NCBI GenBank assembly: GCA_020161135.1
Contig: JAIUOB010000003.1
Coordinates: 372,001 to 436,000, forward strand
Source: Gemmatimonadota bacterium
GTDB taxonomy: Bacteria > Gemmatimonadota > Gemmatimonadetes > Gemmatimonadales > Gemmatimonadaceae
Direction: 5' to 3'
Length of the DNA stretch: 64,000 nt
The position numbers and the translations under genes are program-made. The notes beneath the pieces were generated by a model. That model did no database searches. It saw nothing but the letters and a program-made list of their open reading frames with translations, and was not told the origin of the DNA. Position 1 is the first letter of the stretch; each line of letters opens with the position of its first letter. Shown here piece by piece: positions 31,925 through 40,759 of the stretch.

Positions 31925-33018
31925 ACACCATGACTCCGGATACGCGTCCCGATCTGCTCGACCTGGCGCCCGATGAGGCGCTGACCACGCTGCGCGAGTG
32001 GTTCGACGCGCGGGGTGAGCCGCGATATCGCGCCGCGCAGGTGTTCGGTCGCCTCTGGCAGCGCCCCGTGCGCGGTTTCGACGACATCACCGAGCTCCCC
32101 AAGCCGCTGCGCGAAGCGCTGGCGGAGGCGTTTCGCATCTCGTCGCTGGAGCTCGCCACACGCCAGCAGTCGCGCGATGGCACCGAGAAGTTCCTCTTCC
32201 GCCTCCACGACGGGCAGTTCATCGAGACGGTCGCGATCCCCGACGGCGATCGCATGACGTTCTGCATCTCCTCGCAGGCGGGGTGCGCGCTGCAGTGCGC
32301 CTTCTGCGCGACCGGCGCGATGGGCTTCCAACGCAACCTCACCCCGGCCGAAATCGCCGGGCAGGTCCGCGAGCTGCGCCTGCTCGATCCGCCCATCCTC
32401 CCGACGAACATCGTGTTCATGGGCATGGGCGAGCCGCTGATGAACTGGAAGGCCGTCTCGCCCTCCCTGTCACTGCTGAACGACGCGCGGGCGCTCGGCA
32501 TCGGGGCGCGGCACATCACCATCTCGACGGTCGGGGTGCTGCCCGGCATCGAGGCGCTGGCCGCGCGCCCGGAGCAGTTCCGCCTGGCCATCTCGATTCA
32601 TGCGCCGAGTGATGCGCTCCGACGCACGCTCATGCCGGTCAACGTGAAGTATCCGCTGGTCGACGTGATTGCGGCGGCCCGCACGTTCGACCGGCGCGTG
32701 ACCTTCGAGTACGTGATGCTGGGCGGGGTGAACGACCAGCCGGCGCACGCCGCCGAGCTCGCGCAGTTGGCCCGCGACTGTCGGGCGTTCGTGAACCTCA
32801 TTCCGCTGCACCCCGGCGGCGCCATGGGCTTCACGCCGACACCGACCGAAGACATCACGCGCTTTGCCGCGGCGGTGCGTGCACGGGGCGTGGAGGTGGC
32901 CGTGCGACGGAGCCGTGGGCTCGACATCGCCGCGGCCTGCGGGCAGCTACGGACGGAGCGGCTCGGCCGGCGCGCGCCAGTCGCGGCCGAGACGGACCGT
33001 GACGTCCACGTCGCGTAG
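31921..33018 (+). CDS. rlmN: 23S rRNA/tRNA adenine-C2 methyltransferase RlmN
   Basis: A 365-residue radical SAM enzyme that methylates A2503 of 23S rRNA and A37 of some tRNAs. The 4Fe-4S cysteines are C122, C126 and C129 (GCALQCAFCATG), FMGMGEPLMN follows, and the C-terminal DIAAACGQLR holds the conserved methyl-carrying Cys region. GTG 31921 overlaps the previous stop; ATG 31930 (3 residues in) is an alternative. The last 72 bp overlap the convergent LytR_C gene. Length is normal. Confidence 0.94.
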   Translation: MNTMTPDTRPDLLDLAPDEALTTLREWFDARGEPRYRAAQVFGRLWQRPVRGFDDITELPKPLREALAEAFRISSLELATRQQSRDGTEKFLFRLHDGQFIETVAIPDGDRMTFCISSQAGCALQCAFCATGAMGFQRNLTPAEIAGQVRELRLLDPPILPTNIVFMGMGEPLMNWKAVSPSLSLLNDARALGIGARHITISTVGVLPGIEALAARPEQFRLAISIHAPSDALRRTLMPVNVKYPLVDVIAAARTFDRRVTFEYVMLGGVNDQPAHAAELAQLARDCRAFVNLIPLHPGGAMGFTPTPTEDITRFAAAVRARGVEVAVRRSRGLDIAAACGQLRTERLGRRAPVAAETDRDVHVA

Positions 33019-33435
33019 CGGATCGGGGGTCAGAACAATTGTTCCGACCCCAAGCGCGCGCCGCACCCGTTCGCCCCACTCGCGCTTGCCGGTGTGCACG
33101 ATGATCTCGGTCGTCGCAAGGTCGGACGCACGGTCGGTGTCGAAGTCGACGACGTCGTAGCCGAGGAGGCGCAGTTGCAGCATGCCTCGGCGCGCGAGCC
33201 CGCGCGTACCTGAGGCATTCACCACGCGGACGATCACACGCGTACCCAGCGGCGCGCGGGCGAGCGAGTCGCTTTCGAGTGCGGCCACGGGTGTCGCGGT
33301 GTCCGCGGGCTGACGTCGCCACCACCAGCCACCGGCCGACACGCCTGCCACGCAGGCGGTGAGCAGCAGCACGATGCGCCACCGCGCGCGCGCGCCGGTG
33401 TGCGGCGCATCGGTGTCGGAGCGGTGCGGGGGCAA
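32947..33435 (-). CDS. LytR C-terminal domain protein with one membrane anchor
   Basis: About 162 residues from TTG 33435. A basic N-terminus and one hydrophobic segment (WRIVLLLTACVAGVSAGGWWW) are followed by a linker and a LytR_C domain (about 70-155) with VRVVNASGTRGLARR, YDVVDFDT and TEIIVHTG. The domain is found alone or on LytR-CpsA-Psr proteins and is thought to act at the cell envelope. A CTG at 33450 in frame overlaps the yqeK stop as CTGA and is an alternative start. The gene follows yqeK, a neighbourhood (nadD-yqeK-lytR) seen elsewhere. Convergent 72-bp overlap with rlmN. Confidence 0.75.
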   Translation of the reverse strand: MPPHRSDTDAPHTGARARWRIVLLLTACVAGVSAGGWWWRRQPADTATPVAALESDSLARAPLGTRVIVRVVNASGTRGLARRGMLQLRLLGYDVVDFDTDRASDLATTEIIVHTGKREWGERVRRALGVGTIVLTPDPLRDVDVTVRLGRDWRAPAEPLRP

Positions 33436-33446
33436 TGCGGGCAGTG

Positions 33447-33989
33447 TCAGCGGACGCGATTCCAGAGTCGGACGGTTTCGGGCGCGAGCCCCTTCCCTTC
33501 GCGGATCGTCCACTCGAGGCGGAGCCGCACAACCTGCCGGAAGACCGCATCGAAGGCCTCCGGCACCCGATCGGCGAGGAAGCCGCGGTCGGCCTGCATG
33601 AAGCTGCGGCCGGGCTCGAGAAAGTCGGCCATGTAGAGCGCCCGCCCGACCTGCGCCCAATCTGCGCTGCCGACCGTGTGCCACCGGATGGCTTCGAGGA
33701 CGTCGGCGCGCGTCTCCCCCTCGCTGGCGAGACGCAGCGCGGCGGCCGGGCCATGCAGCATGCCGAACGGACGCTCGGCATCACCGGTGAGGGTGCGCAG
33801 CGTCGGCTCGTCGGCATCGCGCAAGGCGTCGTGCCACCGGCCCGCGTCGTACCACGCCGCCCGTTCGCTGGTGTCGAGCGCGAGCGCGTCGGCCCATTGC
33901 ATGAGCAAGGCGGTCACGCGCCCGATGTGCGCGCGACGCTTGTCACTCACGATGGCCCACGCCGGCAAGTCCGGCGCGTCGAACGGCAT
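33447..33989 (-). CDS. HD-domain protein, YqeK-like
   Basis: A 180-residue HD-superfamily phosphohydrolase. Metal-binding residues are seen in AHIGRV, RWHDALRD (the HD pair), MLHGPAA and IRWHTVG, the order found in YqeK, the symmetrical Ap4A hydrolase of bacteria lacking ApaH. ATG 33989 shares one base with the trpA stop (TGATG), so it is translated from the tail of the trp transcript. The LytR_C gene follows. YqeK is a confident family call; substrate is inferred from family. Confidence 0.8.
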   Translation of the reverse strand: MPFDAPDLPAWAIVSDKRRAHIGRVTALLMQWADALALDTSERAAWYDAGRWHDALRDADEPTLRTLTGDAERPFGMLHGPAAALRLASEGETRADVLEAIRWHTVGSADWAQVGRALYMADFLEPGRSFMQADRGFLADRVPEAFDAVFRQVVRLRLEWTIREGKGLAPETVRLWNRVR

Positions 33990-34810
33990 CAACGGGCGTC
34001 GAGCGCTGCGCGCAGCGCGCGGGTGAACGTGACCGCCTCGTCCACCGACTTGCCGGCCGCACGCACGAGCGCGCTCCCGACCACGACGCCATCGCCAAGG
34101 TCCGCGGCGGCACGGGCCTGCGCGGGCGTCGAGATGCCGAAGCCGATGCACAGCGGCAGCGTGGTCGCACTGCGCAGCCGCTGCACCGTGGCCGGCAGGT
34201 CGTCCGGCAGCGCCGCGCGCTCGCCGGTGACGCCCAGCCGCGAGATGAGATACACGAATCCCCCACCATGTCGCGCGATCTCGGCCATGCGGGGCGCCGG
34301 CGTGGTGGGCGCCACGAGGCGCACGAAGTCGAGGCCACTCTCACCGAACCATGCTTCCCGCATCGGGTCGGCTCCCACCGGAAGATCGGTGGCGAGCACG
34401 CCATCGACACCCGCGGCGCGCGCACGGGTGAGCGCATCCGCGCCGGCCGCCAGGATGGGATTGAGATAGCTGAACAGCACCACCGGCACGTCGAGCTGCG
34501 CCTCGGCCACGAGCTCGAGCGTGCGATCGAAGGTGATGCCGTGCGACAGTGCCAGTTGCGAACTCTGCTGGATGACCGGTCCGTCGGCCATCGGATCGGA
34601 GAAGGGCACGCCGATCTCGATGACATCCGCGCCCGCAGCGGCCACGCCGCGCAACAGCGCGACACTGGTGGCCGGATCGGGGTGGCCCGCCGTGAGGTAT
34701 GCGACGAGCGCCTTCCGTCCATCCTGCGCGAGGGTGGCGAAGCGTTCGGTGAGACGCGAGGGGGTGCGCGTCGGTGCGGCGGGTGCCGACGAGGACATGG
34801 GTGAGTGCAT
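33989..34810 (-). CDS. trpA: Tryptophan synthase alpha chain
   Basis: A 273-residue TIM barrel that cleaves indole-3-glycerol phosphate to indole and glyceraldehyde-3-phosphate. IEIGVPFSDPMADGPVIQ carries the catalytic Glu and Asp; YLISRLGVTG and GFGISTPAQ line the phosphate site. ATG 34810 (MHSP) lies 11 bp past the trpB stop; ATG 34798 (MSSSAP) is an equally possible start. It follows trpB in the standard order. Confidence 0.95.
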   Translation of the reverse strand: MHSPMSSSAPAAPTRTPSRLTERFATLAQDGRKALVAYLTAGHPDPATSVALLRGVAAAGADVIEIGVPFSDPMADGPVIQQSSQLALSHGITFDRTLELVAEAQLDVPVVLFSYLNPILAAGADALTRARAAGVDGVLATDLPVGADPMREAWFGESGLDFVRLVAPTTPAPRMAEIARHGGGFVYLISRLGVTGERAALPDDLPATVQRLRSATTLPLCIGFGISTPAQARAAADLGDGVVVGSALVRAAGKSVDEAVTFTRALRAALDAR

Positions 34811-34821
34811 GACGGACACGG

Positions 34822-36048
34822 TCAGATGGCGGGGAGCGTGTGCTGGCTGATCGTGCCGACGTCCTTGTCGCCGCGACCACTGACACACAACAGCACCGCA
34901 TCGTCCGCGTGCCACGTGCCGGCCATCGTGTCGATCCACGCCACCGCGTGCGCGGTCTCGAGCGCGGGGATGATGCCTTCCAGGCGCGAGAGCAGCGCGA
35001 CGCCACGCAATGCCTGCGTGTCCGAGATGGCCGCATACGTTGCGCGGCCGCTGTCGTGCAGCCACGCGTGCTCCGGCCCCACGCCCGGATAGTCGAGACC
35101 GGCGGAGATGGAGTGCGCCGGGTGCACCTGACCGTGCGCATCCTGCAGCAGGTAGCTCAGCGAGCCGTGCAGCACGCCTGGCGTCCCCTTCGTGATCGAC
35201 GCGCTGTGGCGATCGGTGTCGAGCCCGTCCCCGGCCGCCTCGACGCCCACCAGCGCCACGTCGGCATCCGCCACGAACCCGGCGAAGATGCCCATGGCGT
35301 TCGAACCGCCGCCCACACACGCCACCACCGTGCGCGGTAGCCGCCCCGCCCGCGCCAGCATCTGCGCGCGCGCCTCGCGTCCGATGACCGACTGGAACTC
35401 GCGCACCATGCGCGGATAGGGCGCGGGGCCCACCACCGAGCCGATGATGTAGTGGCTGTGATCGACGGTGGCGACCCAGTCGCGGATGGCCTCCGTGGTC
35501 GCGTCCTTGAGGGTGCGCGTGCCCGCCGTGACCGGCACCACCGTCGCGCCGAGCAGGCGCATGCGGAAGACGTTCAGCGCCTGACGCTGCATGTCCTCCT
35601 CGCCCATGTACACGACACACTCGAGACCGAAGCGCGCGCAGATGGTGGCCGTCGCGACGCCATGCTGTCCGGCGCCCGTCTCCGCGATGATGCGCCGCTT
35701 GCCCATGCGCATCGCCAGGAGCGCCTGCCCCACGGTGTTGTTGATCTTGTGCGCGCCCGTGTGGTTGAGATCTTCGCGCTTGAGCCACACCGCCGCGCCG
35801 ACGCGGTCGCTCAGGCGCGGTGCAAAGGTCAGTGCCGTGGGGCGCCCCACGTACTCGCGCAGCAGCTCGTCGAGCTCACGCTGGAAGCCGGCGTCGATGC
35901 GCGACGCCTCGAAGGCCGCCTCGAGTTCATCGAGTGCGGGGATGAGCGTCTCCGGCACGTAGCGGCCACCGAAGGGGCCGAATCGGTCGGAGAGGACCGC
36001 GGTGCCGCCATCGGCGGCCAGCGGTGCTGCTGCGTTCTCGCCTGCCAT
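34822..36048 (-). CDS. trpB: Tryptophan synthase beta chain
   Basis: A 408-residue PLP enzyme that condenses indole and serine to tryptophan; partner of TrpA. The PLP lysine is K101 in [10 protein letters not shown], the loop GAGQHGVA and the phosphate-binding [10 protein letters not shown] are intact, and [13 protein letters not shown] marks a TrpB1 N-terminus. ATG 36048 lies 2 bp past the trpF stop. Confidence 0.97.
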   Translation of the reverse strand: MAGENAAAPLAADGGTAVLSDRFGPFGGRYVPETLIPALDELEAAFEASRIDAGFQRELDELLREYVGRPTALTFAPRLSDRVGAAVWLKREDLNHTGAHKINNTVGQALLAMRMGKRRIIAETGAGQHGVATATICARFGLECVVYMGEEDMQRQALNVFRMRLLGATVVPVTAGTRTLKDATTEAIRDWVATVDHSHYIIGSVVGPAPYPRMVREFQSVIGREARAQMLARAGRLPRTVVACVGGGSNAMGIFAGFVADADVALVGVEAAGDGLDTDRHSASITKGTPGVLHGSLSYLLQDAHGQVHPAHSISAGLDYPGVGPEHAWLHDSGRATYAAISDTQALRGVALLSRLEGIIPALETAHAVAWIDTMAGTWHADDAVLLCVSGRGDKDVGTISQHTLPAI

Positions 36049-36050
36049 CG

Positions 36051-36728
36051 TCACACCATCTCCGCGGTGCTGTGCACCGCTGCTGCGAACTGCTGCACGC
36101 GCGCCGGATCCTTCACACCGGGCGCCACTTCGACGCCGGAAGATACGTCGACGACGTCCGGCCGAAGCAACCGGATCGCTTCGACGACGTTCTCGGGGCG
36201 CAGACCGCCGCCCAGCACAAGCGCGCAGTCCGGTACGGACTCGCGCAGCGCGGCGACCTGCGCCTGCAGTCCGCGCCAGTCGAGCGCGACACCGGTGCCG
36301 CCCAATTGGCCGGACACATGCGCGTCGAGGACGAGCCATCCGGCACGCGCGGCGAGGTCTGCGGCCTCGGGGGGCAGCGTGACGCCCGGCACCCGCAGCA
36401 CCGGCCACGCGATTCGGCCGTCGCGCTGCACCGCGTCGATGGCCTCTGCGAGCGACGCGCCGCCGGGCGTGGCATGCAGTTGCACGATGTCCAGCGCGGC
36501 CAGTTCGGACTCGCGTCGGATGTCGTCGAGCGGCTGTGTACCGAACACGGCCACGCGCTGCACGCCGGCCCGCGGCGCGCCAAGCACCGCAGGCAACGCC
36601 TCGGCGGCGAGAAGGCGCGGGCCGCCGGCACGAATGGCGCCGACGAACGACGCGCCGGCGTCCACCGCCATCGCGACGTCCTCGGCGCGTGTGAGGCCGC
36701 AGACCTTGAAACGTGGCGGCCGTGACAC
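36051..36728 (-). CDS. trpF: Phosphoribosylanthranilate isomerase
   Basis: A 225-residue TIM barrel for the third step of tryptophan synthesis. The general base C10 (FKVCGLT) and general acid D135 ([14 protein letters not shown]) are present, with [10 protein letters not shown] as phosphate site. GTG 36728 is the start, 2 bp past the trpC stop. Standard length. Confidence 0.95.
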   Translation of the reverse strand: MSRPPRFKVCGLTRAEDVAMAVDAGASFVGAIRAGGPRLLAAEALPAVLGAPRAGVQRVAVFGTQPLDDIRRESELAALDIVQLHATPGGASLAEAIDAVQRDGRIAWPVLRVPGVTLPPEAADLAARAGWLVLDAHVSGQLGGTGVALDWRGLQAQVAALRESVPDCALVLGGGLRPENVVEAIRLLRPDVVDVSSGVEVAPGVKDPARVQQFAAAVHSTAEMV

Positions 36729-36730
36729 GA

Positions 36731-37576
36731 TCAGCGCGGCACCTGGACGCGGTGCGTGGTGCTGCGCGCGATGCCGCCCAGCCGCCGCACCGCCTCCGCG
36801 GGGTCTCCGGCGGCCGATATCGCACTGCCGACGAGGATCGCGTCGGCGCCGACGCCGGCTGCCGGGAGGACGTCGGCCGGTTCACGCATGCCGCTCTCGG
36901 CGACCGCCACGATCTCCGCCGGAATGCGCGGAATGAGACCGGGCGCCGTGGCCGGATCGATGACGAGCGTCTCGAGATTGCGGTTGTTCACGCCGACGAC
37001 CTCCGCGCCTGCGGCCAGCGCGCGCGCAAGTTCGGCTTCGTCACGCACCTCGACCAGCGTCGCCAGACCGATCTGCCGTGCCGCCTCCACCAGGCGCGGC
37101 AAGGCGTCCGGGGACAGCGCCCGAACGATGAGCAGCGCGGCCGAGGCGCCTGCGGCACGCGCCTCCCAGAGCTGGACCTCGTGGACGAGGAAGTCCTTGC
37201 GGATGGCGGGGATCTCCACGGTGCCGGCCACCGCCGCGAGGTCGTCCAGGTGGCCGCCGAAGCGACTGGGCTCGGTGAGCACCGAGATGGCCGCTGCGCC
37301 TCCGGTGGCGTAGGCGCGGGCCTGCGCCGCGGCGTCGAGCCCCGGCGCGATGGCCCCCTTGGAGGGCGACGCCCGCTTCACCTCGGCGATGACGCGGACG
37401 TGGGTGCCGCAGAGCGCTGGCGCAAACGGCAGCACCGGACGCGCGTCCCGGGCAGCGGCCCGGAGTTCGCCCATCTGCGACTGGACCGCGTCGGCCCGCT
37501 GATGCGCCTGTTCGGTGAGGGTGCCGAGGGTCCCGGTGGGTGGGTGCCACACCGTGGTCGACGATTGTGCTTGCAC
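36731..37576 (-). CDS. trpC: Indole-3-glycerol phosphate synthase
   Basis: A 281-residue TIM barrel that closes the indole ring. [13 protein letters not shown] (E65, K67) and IRKDFL carry the catalytic lysines, and [11 protein letters not shown] and VAESGM are family motifs. The start is uncertain: GTG 37576 fits, but it touches the lexA promoter, and GTG 37552 is 8 codons on. First gene of trpC-F-B-A-yqeK-lytR_C, divergent from lexA, so it may share the lexA control region. Confidence 0.94.
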   Translation of the reverse strand: MQAQSSTTVWHPPTGTLGTLTEQAHQRADAVQSQMGELRAAARDARPVLPFAPALCGTHVRVIAEVKRASPSKGAIAPGLDAAAQARAYATGGAAAISVLTEPSRFGGHLDDLAAVAGTVEIPAIRKDFLVHEVQLWEARAAGASAALLIVRALSPDALPRLVEAARQIGLATLVEVRDEAELARALAAGAEVVGVNNRNLETLVIDPATAPGLIPRIPAEIVAVAESGMREPADVLPAAGVGADAILVGSAISAAGDPAEAVRRLGGIARSTTHRVQVPR

Positions 37577-37629
37577 TTCGGCCTGTCTTCGGTTAGCGTG
37601 GCGGGTGAGGGGATTCGGCCTGTTTTCGG
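37571..37629 (+). promoter_or_regulatory. lexA promoter with two direct-repeat operator-like elements
   Basis: TTGCAC (37571-37576), a 16-bp spacer and TTAGCG (37593-37598) form a candidate promoter. The spacer is exactly one copy of TTCGGCCTGTCTTCGG (37577-37592), and a second copy with one change lies at 37614-37629, 37 bp downstream. Each is a direct repeat, TTCGG-N6-TTCGG (11-bp period), like the GTTC-N7-GTTC LexA boxes of alphaproteobacteria. Both lie between trpC and lexA, so repression could reach either gene. Confidence 0.6.
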
Positions 37630-37671
37630 GCCGCCTCCGACTCGCACGCGACCACCCCCTGTGGAGCCAGC

Positions 37672-38280
37672 ATGCCGCTCACCAAACGTCAGCGCGAAAT
37701 CCTGTCGTTCCTCACGGACTACCAGGAAGCCAACGGGTACGCCCCCAGCTTCGAGGAGATCGCGTCGCGGTTCAACTATAACTCGCTGGCGACGGTCCAC
37801 GAACATCTCACGAACCTCGAGCGCAAGGGCTACATCAAGCGCTCGTACAACGAGAGCCGGGCCATCGAGATCCTTCCGTCGGAGATCTTCCAGCGGTCGG
37901 TCGAGTTGCCGTTGCTTGGCAGTGTGGCTGCCGGTGCCCCCATCGAGGCGGTACACGGCGGCGAGACCATGGCGGTGCCGGACGGTTTCCTGCGCAAGAG
38001 CGGCAGTCACTATGTGCTCCGCGTCCGCGGCGACTCGATGATCGAGGAGCAGATCCGCGATGGCGACTATGTCGTCATCAACGACAAGCAGGCGGCGGAC
38101 AACGGCGAGATGGTCATTGCCCTGCTCGACGGTGCTGGCGCGACCGTCAAGCGCTACTACCGTGAGCGGGACGGACGCATCCGCCTGCAGCCGGCCAACG
38201 AGACCATGCAGCCGCTCTTTGTCCACGAAGACGACATCCGCATTCAGGGCATCGTCGTCGGGGTGCTGCGCCGCTACTGA
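37672..38280 (+). CDS. lexA: LexA repressor (SOS regulator, self-cleaving)
   Basis: A 202-residue repressor. Residues 1-65 form the winged HTH (LTKRQREILSFLTDYQEANG, then SLATVHEHLTNLERKGYI). The self-cleavage bond is A87-G88 in SVAAGAP, with catalytic S122 (RGDSMIEE) and K160 (ATVKRYY). RecA-stimulated autocleavage should release SOS genes. It lies against the orientation of the flanking trp genes, and its last 7 bp overlap the 3' end of trpD. ATG 37672 follows a 70-nt leader that includes one of two operator-like repeats. Confidence 0.97.
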   Translation: MPLTKRQREILSFLTDYQEANGYAPSFEEIASRFNYNSLATVHEHLTNLERKGYIKRSYNESRAIEILPSEIFQRSVELPLLGSVAAGAPIEAVHGGETMAVPDGFLRKSGSHYVLRVRGDSMIEEQIRDGDYVVINDKQAADNGEMVIALLDGAGATVKRYYRERDGRIRLQPANETMQPLFVHEDDIRIQGIVVGVLRRY

Positions 38281-39338
38281 GTGCGCGGCACCCGCGGGTG
38301 CGCGAGGTTCGCGGCAGCCGCGCTCTTGCGGAGTCGCCCGAGCGCTTCGGCACCGGCACCGGCGTCCAGCGCCGTACGCGCCGCCTCCACCGCCTCGGCG
38401 TACGGCACGTCGTCGCGGCTCACGTACCACGCCGCGGCGGCGTTCAGTAGCACCGCCGCGCGCGCGCCGGCGCTCCCGCCCCCGTGCAGGACCGCCTCGA
38501 TGACCGCCGCGTTCTCGGCCGGGTCGCCACCGGCCAGCCCGCCGGCGTCCTGCACCGCAAGCCCATGCGCTGCCGGGTCGATTGACCAGGCCTGCACCTG
38601 CCCGTCCCGTGCCTCCCGCACGTGGGTCACGCCCAGCGGCGAGATCTCGTCGAGCCCGGGTTCGCCGTGCACCACCATCGCCCGGCGCGCGCCGAGAGTT
38701 GCGAGGGCGTCGGCCAGCAGCGTCAGGCGCGCCGGTTCGGCCACCCCGACCACCTGACGGCCCGCCCGCGCGGGGTTGGCCAGCGGACCGACAATGTTCA
38801 TCACGGTCGGGACGGCGAGTTCGCGACGCACCGGACCCACGTGCCGCAGCGCCGGGTGCATCAGCGGGGCGAACATGAACACGATGCCCGCCTCCTGCAA
38901 CGTGGCGGCCATCGCCTCGGGGGTCATCTCGACCACCACCCCCAGTGCCTCCAGCACATCGGCACTGCCCGAGCGCGAGGTGAAGCTGCGATTGCCGTGC
39001 TTGGCCACCCGCACACCCATGCCAGCGGCGAGCAACGCGGCAGCCGTCGAGATGTTGAACGTCGTGAGCGTGCCGCCCCCGGTGCCGCACGTGTCCACCA
39101 GCGTGTCGGGCGCCTCCGCCGGCAGCACGATCATCGCGTCACGCAGTGCCTGCACCACGCCCGCCAATTCCTCGGCGGTCTCCCCCTTCACGCGCAGCCC
39201 CATGAGCAGCGCGGCGACCTGAGTGGGGGTCCCCTCGCCGCGCATGATCACGTCAAACGCCGCCCGCAACGCGTCACCGTCGAGCGACTGATGCAGGGCG
39301 AGCCGGCGAATGGCCTGCGCGAGCGCGTCAGCCGACAC
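38274..39338 (-). CDS. trpD: Anthranilate phosphoribosyltransferase
   Basis: A 354-residue enzyme adding the phosphoribosyl group of PRPP to anthranilate. The PRPP site DTCGTGGG, KHGNRS and NIVGPLANP are all present. GTG 39338 is chosen because it overlaps the stop of the GAF protein gene by 11 bp and directly precedes the helical N-terminus; ATG 39371 would extend it by 11 less plausible residues. It is cut off from trpC-F-B-A by the opposed lexA. Confidence 0.95.
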   Translation of the reverse strand: MSADALAQAIRRLALHQSLDGDALRAAFDVIMRGEGTPTQVAALLMGLRVKGETAEELAGVVQALRDAMIVLPAEAPDTLVDTCGTGGGTLTTFNISTAAALLAAGMGVRVAKHGNRSFTSRSGSADVLEALGVVVEMTPEAMAATLQEAGIVFMFAPLMHPALRHVGPVRRELAVPTVMNIVGPLANPARAGRQVVGVAEPARLTLLADALATLGARRAMVVHGEPGLDEISPLGVTHVREARDGQVQAWSIDPAAHGLAVQDAGGLAGGDPAENAAVIEAVLHGGGSAGARAAVLLNAAAAWYVSRDDVPYAEAVEAARTALDAGAGAEALGRLRKSAAAANLAHPRVPRTQ

Positions 39339-40653
39339 GAATCGTCTCCAGCAGGCGCTCGGACAAGCCATGGCGCGACGCGAGCAGCGAGATCACCAGT
39401 CCGAGCAGGCGCACGCGCTCGACATCCTCCTCGGTGTACGTGCCGCGCTGCGCGCGATTGGTGAGGTTCACCACCCCCACCAGTTCGTCGTGATAGACCA
39501 ACGGGAAGCTGATGAAGCTACCCGTCGTGAAGTACTGGTCGCGGAGCAGCGGATGTTGCGTCGCTTCGCGCACGTCCTGCACCAGCAGCGGCTGGCGGGC
39601 CGCGGCGACGCGTCCGGCCACGCCCTCGCCGATGCGGATGCGCATCCCCTCGACCACGGTGGGCGCGATGCCGCGGGCCGCGGCCAGATAGAGATGGTCC
39701 GGCTCGGGGGCGCGCAGCATGAGCGAGCAGCGCTGCGCCTGCATGTCGTCGCCGACGAGCGCCAGCAGGCTGTCCACGAGCCGGCGTGGGTCCGTGGTCT
39801 CCGCGTCCAGCGTGAGCGCCTTGTCGAGGAGGTACAGCGTGCGGGTGCGTTGCCGCAGCGACTCGCCGCGCCGGTGCAACTCGGCGTGCGCCTGCTCGAG
39901 CTGCGCCACCGCCGAGGCCACCTGCCGCTCGGCCAGCTCGGCCTTGCGGGCCGCTCGCCGTGCCTCTTCGGCCGCACGGGCCGACTCGGCCCGCAACGTG
40001 AGCGCCTCGGCCGAAGGCGCCGCCGGTTCCGGGAGGGCGACGCCGCCATGGGGCGTCGTGCGCGCATCGCGCAACTCGCCTTCGAGCGCGGCCAACTTCT
40101 TGACGTACTCCCCATGCACCCGATGGGTGACGTCCTCGAGCGTGCGCACCGCCTCCTCGCGGGCATCGCGCTCAGCCAGCCGCGCCCACGCCAGGTCGAA
40201 GAGCGCCATGGCCGGCGCGAGCCGCTCCGTGCTTCGGGTGCCGAAGATCTTGCGGGGCTCGTACAGCGCCAGCACGGCGCCGAGCGCGCCATCCACCTTG
40301 AGCCCGCGCACGGCCAGCACGCCGCCGTCGAGACTCGCGGTGAATCCGAACAGGCGCGGGTAATCCGCCGAACGGTCGACGATGTCGTGGAAGGGTCCGC
40401 CCGCCAGGATCTTCTGCCGCACCGACTCCGGCAGGTGATCGAAGGTGGTCTCGATGGCACTGTGCGCCACCTGCGCGCCATTGGGCGCGAAGCGCTCCCG
40501 CAGCATGTCCCGGCGCGCGTCATAGCGAATGAGGGCGAGCTGCGCGCCGCGGTCGGCCTCCACCAGGGATTCGCCCAGCGCCACGAGCGCGCCGTCGAGA
40601 TCGGCGGCGGTCGCGAGTGCGTGGGCGAGGGAGGCGAGGGAGCGTGGGGCCAT
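39328..40653 (-). CDS. GAF-domain protein with central coiled coil
   Basis: A 441-residue cytosolic protein. Residues 1-160 look like a degenerate GAF-type sensory domain; 160-275 is a long Ala/Arg/Glu-rich coiled coil (RAAEEARRAARKAELAERQV); 280-430 is a clear GAF domain (GEGVAGRVAAARQPLLVQDV, GSFISFPLVYHDELVGVVNL). There is no output domain, so it probably signals through partners or acts as a redox/ligand sensor. ATG 40653 is preferred over TTG 40671. Co-transcribed with trpD through an 11-bp overlap, divergent from truA. Confidence 0.82.
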   Translation of the reverse strand: MAPRSLASLAHALATAADLDGALVALGESLVEADRGAQLALIRYDARRDMLRERFAPNGAQVAHSAIETTFDHLPESVRQKILAGGPFHDIVDRSADYPRLFGFTASLDGGVLAVRGLKVDGALGAVLALYEPRKIFGTRSTERLAPAMALFDLAWARLAERDAREEAVRTLEDVTHRVHGEYVKKLAALEGELRDARTTPHGGVALPEPAAPSAEALTLRAESARAAEEARRAARKAELAERQVASAVAQLEQAHAELHRRGESLRQRTRTLYLLDKALTLDAETTDPRRLVDSLLALVGDDMQAQRCSLMLRAPEPDHLYLAAARGIAPTVVEGMRIRIGEGVAGRVAAARQPLLVQDVREATQHPLLRDQYFTTGSFISFPLVYHDELVGVVNLTNRAQRGTYTEEDVERVRLLGLVISLLASRHGLSERLLETIRVG

Positions 40654-40720
40654 GGGAGCGGAGGTGGACAAAATGTCGGCGCGCGTGGCGGCGCAATGCC
40701 CCGTCCCCGCGATGCGCCCG

Positions 40721-40749
40721 TTGAGGGGGTATGGCGGCGCCGCTTACCT
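40721..40749 (+). promoter_or_regulatory. truA operon promoter
   Basis: TTGAGG (40721-40726), a 17-bp spacer and TTACCT (40744-40749). The truA ATG is at 40760, so the leader would be only a few bases long and no Shine-Dalgarno is present (CTTCCCCCGGGC precedes the ATG). Probably drives the whole truA-to-ppdK run. Confidence 0.5.
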
Positions 40750-40759
40750 TCCCCCGGGC

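Noticed and set aside
37577..37671. Tryptophan leader-peptide attenuator upstream of trpC
   Set aside because: No short frame with tandem Trp codons and no terminator/antiterminator stems on the minus strand in this gap.
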